A program made the position numbers and the translations under genes. The notes beneath the pieces are model-generated. The model searched no databases. It was not told the DNA's origin and saw nothing but the letters and a program-made list of their open reading frames with translations. This document shows positions 62,555 through 64,000 of a DNA stretch of 64,000 nucleotides, in pieces. Positions within the stretch are counted from its first letter, which is position 1. Every line of letters begins with the position of its first letter. The stretch is from Inquilinus sp. Marseille-Q2685 (lineage in GTDB: Bacteria; Pseudomonadota; Alphaproteobacteria; DSM-16000; Inquilinaceae): positions 1,614,001 through 1,678,000 of the forward strand of contig NZ_CAKAKL010000002.1 in the NCBI RefSeq assembly GCF_916619195.1. Reading direction: 5' to 3'.

Positions 62555-62572
62555 CGCGCCCCCTCCGGAATC

Positions 62573-62590
62573 ATGACAATACAATGACAG
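62573..62590 (-). promoter_or_regulatory. Pho box (PhoB-binding site)
   Basis: The minus strand reads CTGTCATTGTATTGTCAT, two heptamers (CTGTCAT and TTGTCAT) with a 4-bp spacer. This matches the Pho-box consensus CTGTCAT-N4-CTGTCAT at 13 of 14 fixed positions. It sits in the 343-bp gap 62502-62844, which also has an AT-rich stretch (about 62570-62800) likely to hold the tpsB promoter. The box points away from tpsB, which is a caveat. Confidence 0.65.
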
Positions 62591-62844
62591 ATCTACGCGG
62601 AATTCTATCAATATAAATGCATATAATATGCTATTACATTTCTGTGAATAGCCGCATACTTGTCCACACGAAATGCTTCCTACCACCTCAAAGCACGATT
62701 GAACGTGTCTGTATGTATGTGCTAGTCAGATTTCTAGACAAATGATCGAAACATTCGCCTTTCTGGATTTTCAGAACGGCGCATGTGTGGCGTTTTTATT
62801 GCATTTTCGCCCGGATCGGGCCGAGGCCGGCGGAGGGGGAATTC

Positions 62845-64000
62845 ATGTGGCCGAGGAGGGGGTCGAGGCTGGTCGTGGCCGGCTGGGCGGCGTGTGCGCC
62901 GCTGCTGGCCGCGGCCGCCCAGGCGGCGGCGCCCGAGGCGCCGGCCGCCGCCGAAGCGCCGGGTGAGCCGGCGTCCGCGCCCTCCGCCGCCCCCCCTGCC
63001 GCCGCCAACCGCTTCGACATCCTGGAGTATCAGGTCCAGGGCAACACCGTGCTGCCGGTGGTCCAGATCGAGGAGGCGATCTACCCGTTCCTGGGGCCGG
63101 ACAGGACGATCGACGACGTCGAGGGCGCCCGCGCCGCGCTGGAGAAGCGCTACGCCGATGCCGGCTACATCACCGTCGCCGTCAACATCCCGGAGCAGAC
63201 GGTGCGCGAGGGCGTCGTCCGGCTCGAGGTGGTGGAGGCGCGGGTCGGCCGCCTCCGCGTGCGCAACTCGCGCTACTACTCGCTGGGCCGGATCAAGGGC
63301 GCGGCGCCGTCGCTGGCCGAGGGCACGGTGCCGCAGCTGGCCGGGATCCAGCGCGATTCGGAGGTGCTGAACCGGCTGCCGGGCCGCACCGTGACGCCGC
63401 AGCTGAAGGCGGGGGTGGAGCCGGGGACGGTCGACGCCGACCTGAATGTCGAGGACGAATCGCCGTTCCAGGCCTCGGTCGAGTTGAACAACCAGTACAG
63501 CGCCAACACCAAGCCGCTGCGGCTGTCCGGCTCGGTCGGCTACGACAACCTCTGGCAGCTCGGCCATTCGGTGTCGCTGCAGTACACCACCGCGCCGGAG
63601 GACCCGGACCAGACCTCGGCGATCGCCGCGACCTACACCTTCCGCATCCCGGAGTGGAAGGAGAGCCTGGTGCTGTACGGCATCACCTCCTCCTCCAACG
63701 TGGCGACGCTGGGCGGGGTGAACGTGATCGGCGACGGCACCATCGTCGGCGGCCGCGGCGTGCTGCCCCTGCCCGGCCTGACGGATTTCTACCACACGCT
63801 GATGCTGGGCCTGGACTGGAAGGATTTTGGCGAGCGCCAGCTGTTCGGCGCCGACGAATCCGAGACGCCGATCACCTACACCACGGCGACGATCGAGTAC
63901 AACGCCACCCGGCCGGACACCCAGGGCACGACCTCGGCCAGCCTGTCCGCCACCTTCGGGCTGCGCGGCCTGGGCGACCCGGACGACAAGTTCGAGCAGA
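62845..64000 (+). CDS. TpsB outer-membrane transporter (ShlB/FhaC family), 5' part
   Basis: The frame opens at ATG 62845 after GGAGGGGG and runs open to the window edge (385 codons). A signal peptide (RLVVAGWAACAPLLAAAAQA) and an alanine/proline linker are followed by a POTRA domain (FDILEYQVQGNTVLPVVQIE, VEGARAALEKRYADAGYITV, VRLEVVEARVGRLRV), a second POTRA-like part ending in QLAGIQRDSEVLNRLPGRTV and VDADLNVEDESPF, then the first beta-barrel strands (ASVELNNQYS, VSLQYTTAPED). It should secrete the 3564-residue exoprotein across the outer membrane. Confidence 0.92.
   Translation, partial: MWPRRGSRLVVAGWAACAPLLAAAAQAAAPEAPAAAEAPGEPASAPSAAPPAAANRFDILEYQVQGNTVLPVVQIEEAIYPFLGPDRTIDDVEGARAALEKRYADAGYITVAVNIPEQTVREGVVRLEVVEARVGRLRVRNSRYYSLGRIKGAAPSLAEGTVPQLAGIQRDSEVLNRLPGRTVTPQLKAGVEPGTVDADLNVEDESPFQASVELNNQYSANTKPLRLSGSVGYDNLWQLGHSVSLQYTTAPEDPDQTSAIAATYTFRIPEWKESLVLYGITSSSNVATLGGVNVIGDGTIVGGRGVLPLPGLTDFYHTLMLGLDWKDFGERQLFGADESETPITYTTATIEYNATRPDTQGTTSASLSATFGLRGLGDPDDKFEQ

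Noticed and set aside
1..64000. CRISPR arrays, tRNA/rRNA genes, riboswitches, prophage or integrase genes
   Set aside because: None recognised. The repeats seen are isolated hairpin elements, not spaced arrays, and no tRNA cloverleaf with CCA or attachment site was found by eye.

Overview
The window is high-G+C DNA from an alphaproteobacterium. Rhodospirillales (Azospirillum or Inquilinus type) is the best guess, based on the strong GC bias in third codon positions, many ABC transporters for organic nutrients, TAGGCT-type -10 boxes and inverted-repeat elements of the alphaproteobacterial kind. No rRNA, tRNA, CRISPR array, transposase or replication origin was seen. Protein names come from motifs read by eye; no database was searched.

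1-11.9 kb is a D-peptide / D-amino-acid scavenging locus. It has a leftward Dpp-type peptide transporter (dppD, dppF, binding protein, dppB, start of dppC) and a divergent DppA-like M55 D-aminopeptidase. After an unrelated hypothetical gene and an XRE-cupin regulator come a D-arginine-dehydrogenase-like flavoenzyme, an M81 (MlrC-like) metallopeptidase and a serine D-aminopeptidase. The same 15-bp motif lies in all three promoter regions of this locus and is a good candidate operator for the XRE-cupin protein.

11.9-22.6 kb is a sugar-acid module: a LacI regulator, three enolase-superfamily dehydratase-like enzymes, a family-1 sugar ABC transporter with a Tat-exported binding protein, and an RraA-type aldolase. 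22.7-34.1 kb is a long leftward polyol/sugar operon: ribose-type ABC transporter, SorC regulator, aldo/keto reductase, GlpD-like dehydrogenase, class I aldolase, FGGY kinase, small XRE regulator and Fe-alcohol dehydrogenase.

34.2-40.7 kb looks lower in G+C. It holds a Rid-family gene behind three perfect palindromes, a divergent AraC/SDR pair, and a TetR-controlled periplasmic redox operon (secreted protein, cytochrome b, Tat-exported molybdopterin oxidoreductase, response regulator). Two near-identical 16-bp operators mark the TetR gene and its target operon. 40.9-49.7 kb holds mmsA with a divergent LysR gene, a 1434-residue secreted multidomain di-haem cytochrome, and a DipZ-type CcdA-thioredoxin protein.

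49.9-64 kb is a two-partner secretion locus: a 3564-residue haemagglutinin-like exoprotein, a PstS-like secreted protein interrupted by an in-frame amber codon, and the TpsB transporter running off the right edge. A near-perfect Pho box sits between the last two, suggesting a phosphate-starvation system like P. aeruginosa Pdt. Hairpin repeats are scattered through the window. Four strong hairpins lie just 3' of genes for secreted proteins inside operons.
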